Below are positions 41,597 to 43,660 of a DNA stretch of 43,660 bases, one piece after another; position 1 is the first letter of the stretch, and every line of letters starts with the position of its first letter. Source of the stretch: UMGS1889 sp964540575. Its GTDB lineage: Bacteria > Bacillota > Clostridia > Oscillospirales > Ruminococcaceae. The stretch is from NCBI GenBank assembly GCA_964540575.1, contig CAZINI010000024.1, positions 1 through 43,660 of the forward strand. Reading direction: 5' to 3'. Under the pieces are notes generated by a model that worked only from the letters and a program-made list of their open reading frames with translations, did no database searches and was not told the origin of the DNA. The translations under genes were made by a program, and so were the position numbers.

Positions 41597-42292
41597 CTAT
41601 TGCTCAATTTTTCTCTCCGAGATCTCAGAACGCTTTATATGTGTTTCGAGATCTGCAAAACGTGTTGGTACAGGAATATGACTTTCTTTATCAACAAGCT
41701 GCATTGTAATATTTGTGGCTGTTTCAATTGAAATGAAATTTCCGACCGAAACAAAAACGGGCTTGACATCGGTGTGTGTCCTTAATGCTCTGCCGTAAAT
41801 TTCCCCGTCTATCACAATATCGGTATAGCTTCCTGCCTCGGAGTCGGGCATTATAAAATCTGTTTTTTTATCAACACGAAAATATGTCTTTGCGACCCCG
41901 ATAGTCGGCTTGTTCAGATAAAATGATGCATGAGAAGCAATTCCCATATGTCTGGGGTGAAGGTATCCGTTTCCGTCAAACATATAAATATCGGGGATAT
42001 TTGTAAGCAGTTCAGCAGTTTTGAGCACAAGAGGAAGCTCTCTGAATGCAAGAAATCCGGGCATATACGGGGTTGTTATTTCCCCGCTGAAATGCTTTTT
42101 CTCGATTATTTTATGTGTATTAAAATCTATCACCACTATACAGCAAACTGCATATTCCTTTTCGCCTTTATTCCAATAAGCGAGGTCAACACCCGCAATG
42201 GTGCTTATCTCGGATAAATCAAACTTGTCGTATATTTCAAGTTTATTTTTTAGCGAGTTCTGTATTTCCGAATAATCCTGTTCTTGTATCAT
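41597..42292 (-). CDS. nfi: Endonuclease V
   Basis: 231 aa. Signature parts: TIAGVDLAYWN (first metal Asp), YMPGFLAFRELPLV (catalytic Glu), FDGNGYLHPRHMGIASHASF (second Asp and His), and KTYFR. It nicks DNA near deaminated bases such as hypoxanthine and starts their repair. Starts three bases after the YwqK-like gene stop; GAGGTG of that gene's end serves as its ribosome site, so the two are translationally coupled. Confidence 0.93.
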   Translation of the reverse strand: MIQEQDYSEIQNSLKNKLEIYDKFDLSEISTIAGVDLAYWNKGEKEYAVCCIVVIDFNTHKIIEKKHFSGEITTPYMPGFLAFRELPLVLKTAELLTNIPDIYMFDGNGYLHPRHMGIASHASFYLNKPTIGVAKTYFRVDKKTDFIMPDSEAGSYTDIVIDGEIYGRALRTHTDVKPVFVSVGNFISIETATNITMQLVDKESHIPVPTRFADLETHIKRSEISERKIEQ

Positions 42293-42295
42293 ATT

Positions 42296-43321
42296 TTACA
42301 CCTCGGTTCTGCCGATCAATTCACCGTTTTCGTTAAATCTGATAATGCATTTGTGACGCCTGTCATATGAGTACAATACAGCTTCCTTCATCGTTCCGTT
42401 TTCGTACCAATAAAGATGCTGACAATATTCCTGACCTTTTGATGTACAATAATTTTCTTTGATCTGCCCGTTTTTGTAATATACATATTGTCCTCCCGAC
42501 GGCTTTCCGTAACTAAATTCCATTATTTTTTCTATTTCATAGTTATTTTGCGGAAACTCGCTTTTATATAAAAAAGCAAGTATGCCGGAATACTTATACC
42601 ATGAATTTTCGGAAAATTTTTTGAGCAAAGTGCCGTCGCTGTCAAATCTATACCCGCTGTCAAAGAAACCAAGGTTATAGAATTTTTTCAACTGCTGCGG
42701 CGTCAGATATTCGGGATAATAAAAAGGATTTATCTCAAAGTTTGCGAGATACCCTTGTTCATCAAATTCTATTGATTTGTAAAAATCTTTTCTCGTGGGT
42801 TCTGATTTGACTATTTTCCTAAATTCACCGTTATCATGCCAAGAAATATTGTATGACGTATCGGGCATATCATAATTATGAATATAGTGAATTTCACAGT
42901 AAATATGCTGCATAGTCAATCTGCCCTTTTCATCATATTCCTTTATTCTGTAATAATGCGGAACATCAGACCTGTGGTTTTCTTTATACATTTTTATATT
43001 TCCGTTTTCGTACAGCTCATAAATAAAATTCTCCGAATCGGTATATCGTGAATATCTTGCGAGAGCACCTGATTTATAAAAAGTCACATCATCTCCATTT
43101 TGGTATCCGTTAATGTAGAATGTATATCCCGACAGTTCGCCGTCGGGATATAACTCATAAACAAGACCGTTGAAAGGCTTGCCGCCTTCATTCATAGGCT
43201 TGTCAAACAGCTGCTCATAGTTCTTATCATAAGTTTCAAAAGCAAAGTTATCCTCGTCAAAGGGTGATCCGTGTTCCATAACATATTCTTTTGACAGTAT
43301 TTCCATTTTTTTATCAGCCAT
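42296..43321 (-). CDS. YwqK/MORN-like repeat protein
   Basis: 341 aa, cytoplasmic. It holds repeated short beta units of the form xYYKNGQIKE, WYENGTMKEA, FNENGELIGR, LYENGNIKMY and HDNGEFRKI, i.e. the MORN-type/YwqK repeat. In some bacteria YwqK-like proteins serve as antitoxin or immunity partners, but no toxin is beside it here. ATG at 43321 follows AGGAGTATATTT; own promoter at 43379-43407. Followed immediately by endonuclease V. Confidence 0.82.
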   Translation of the reverse strand: MADKKMEILSKEYVMEHGSPFDEDNFAFETYDKNYEQLFDKPMNEGGKPFNGLVYELYPDGELSGYTFYINGYQNGDDVTFYKSGALARYSRYTDSENFIYELYENGNIKMYKENHRSDVPHYYRIKEYDEKGRLTMQHIYCEIHYIHNYDMPDTSYNISWHDNGEFRKIVKSEPTRKDFYKSIEFDEQGYLANFEINPFYYPEYLTPQQLKKFYNLGFFDSGYRFDSDGTLLKKFSENSWYKYSGILAFLYKSEFPQNNYEIEKIMEFSYGKPSGGQYVYYKNGQIKENYCTSKGQEYCQHLYWYENGTMKEAVLYSYDRRHKCIIRFNENGELIGRTEV

Positions 43322-43378
43322 AAATATACTCCTAATAAATATATCTCAATGCAATTGAAAGCAACATTCATCATTATA

Positions 43379-43407
43379 ATTATATCATATCTATCCGAAA
43401 AAAGCAA
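43379..43407 (-). promoter_or_regulatory. Promoter of the YwqK-like/endonuclease V pair
   Basis: Minus strand TTGCTT (43407-43402), 17 bases, TATAAT (43384-43379). Confidence 0.7.
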
Positions 43408-43660
43408 GAAAAATGCCATTTCTAACTATCAGAAACGGCTTATACTATATATCTGTTTAGGTTTACCTCTCACGACCATTATACCCAAAAACGTGTTCAA
43501 GAGGACTGATATGCTCCGCTTCAGCGAAAAATATCTCCGTCAGATGTGACTTGACCCACAGCAGCCAAGGCATATTTAGCACACAAAAATAACCTCTCAA
43601 ACGACTTATTTAATGTCTGCTCAACAACTGAAAAAGTGCGTAGAAGCTTTGCTTCGGAGC
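43408..43660. other. Window-edge intergenic stretch without a clear gene
   Basis: Nothing here has a ribosome site. A minus-strand frame of about 46 codons is open to the edge and a plus-strand frame from ATG 43613 also runs off the end; either could be the start of a gene or a remnant outside the window. Confidence 0.4.

Overview
The window reads as chromosome from an anaerobic, low-to-mid GC Gram-positive bacterium of the Clostridia, most likely a Ruminococcus-like member of the Oscillospiraceae. Evidence: strong AGGAGG-type ribosome binding sites, several TTG starts, a T-box leader before serS, near-consensus sigma-A promoters (TTGACA, 17 bp, TATAAT), an oxygen-sensitive NrdD/NrdG ribonucleotide reductase, and zinc-ribbon kinases with FHA proteins of a kind common in rumen and gut clostridia (the taxon is inference). 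No tRNA, rRNA, CRISPR array or intact insertion sequence was seen.

Layout. 1-2.2 kb: a TetR regulator with a GNAT/YoaP-like acetyltransferase, then a HicA/HicB toxin-antitoxin pair. 2.3-8.1 kb: serS with T-box, a FliB-like cysteine-cluster protein, an ECF sigma factor with its membrane partner, and a uridine-kinase-family protein. 8.1-13 kb: ilvD, then a DUF4846 membrane protein with two tandem paralogous lipoproteins. 13-16.3 kb: nrdD-nrdG-dut with an NrdR box. 16.4-20.2 kb: a tightly overlapping operon, lrp-like regulator, aminotransferase, ispE, double-GNAT protein, cdd. 20.4-26.2 kb: one very large DUF4011/SF1-helicase/nuclease-like protein with an N-terminal transglutaminase-like domain, a likely anti-phage defence gene.

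26.6-35.6 kb is the most unusual region: a small HTH regulator, then zinc-ribbon FHA protein, PP2C phosphatase, signal-peptide trypsin-like protease with a cytoplasmic FHA domain, PP2C phosphatase with one membrane segment and a cysteine-containing repeat tail, and a zinc-ribbon Ser/Thr kinase with one membrane segment and outside leucine-rich repeats. A second kinase of the same architecture is convergent. Kinases, phosphatases and phospho-readers would sit inside the membrane, while LRR, repeat and protease domains sit outside, so the set looks like an envelope-sensing phospho-relay. The HTH gene and the FHA-led operon carry the same 19-bp operator at exactly the same distance from the -10 box, which points to one shared regulator.

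35.7-43.7 kb: an HTH regulator fused to a desulfoferrodoxin-like domain, a Na+/Ca2+ exchanger-family protein with an unknown gene, a SHOCT-type protein, an Mrp-type Fe-S ATPase, a PhzF-family protein, endonuclease V, and a YwqK/MORN-like repeat protein. The last ~240 bases hold no convincing gene. Several gene borders are compact: terminators overlap the next gene's promoter or ribosome binding site, most strikingly at 12984-13041.
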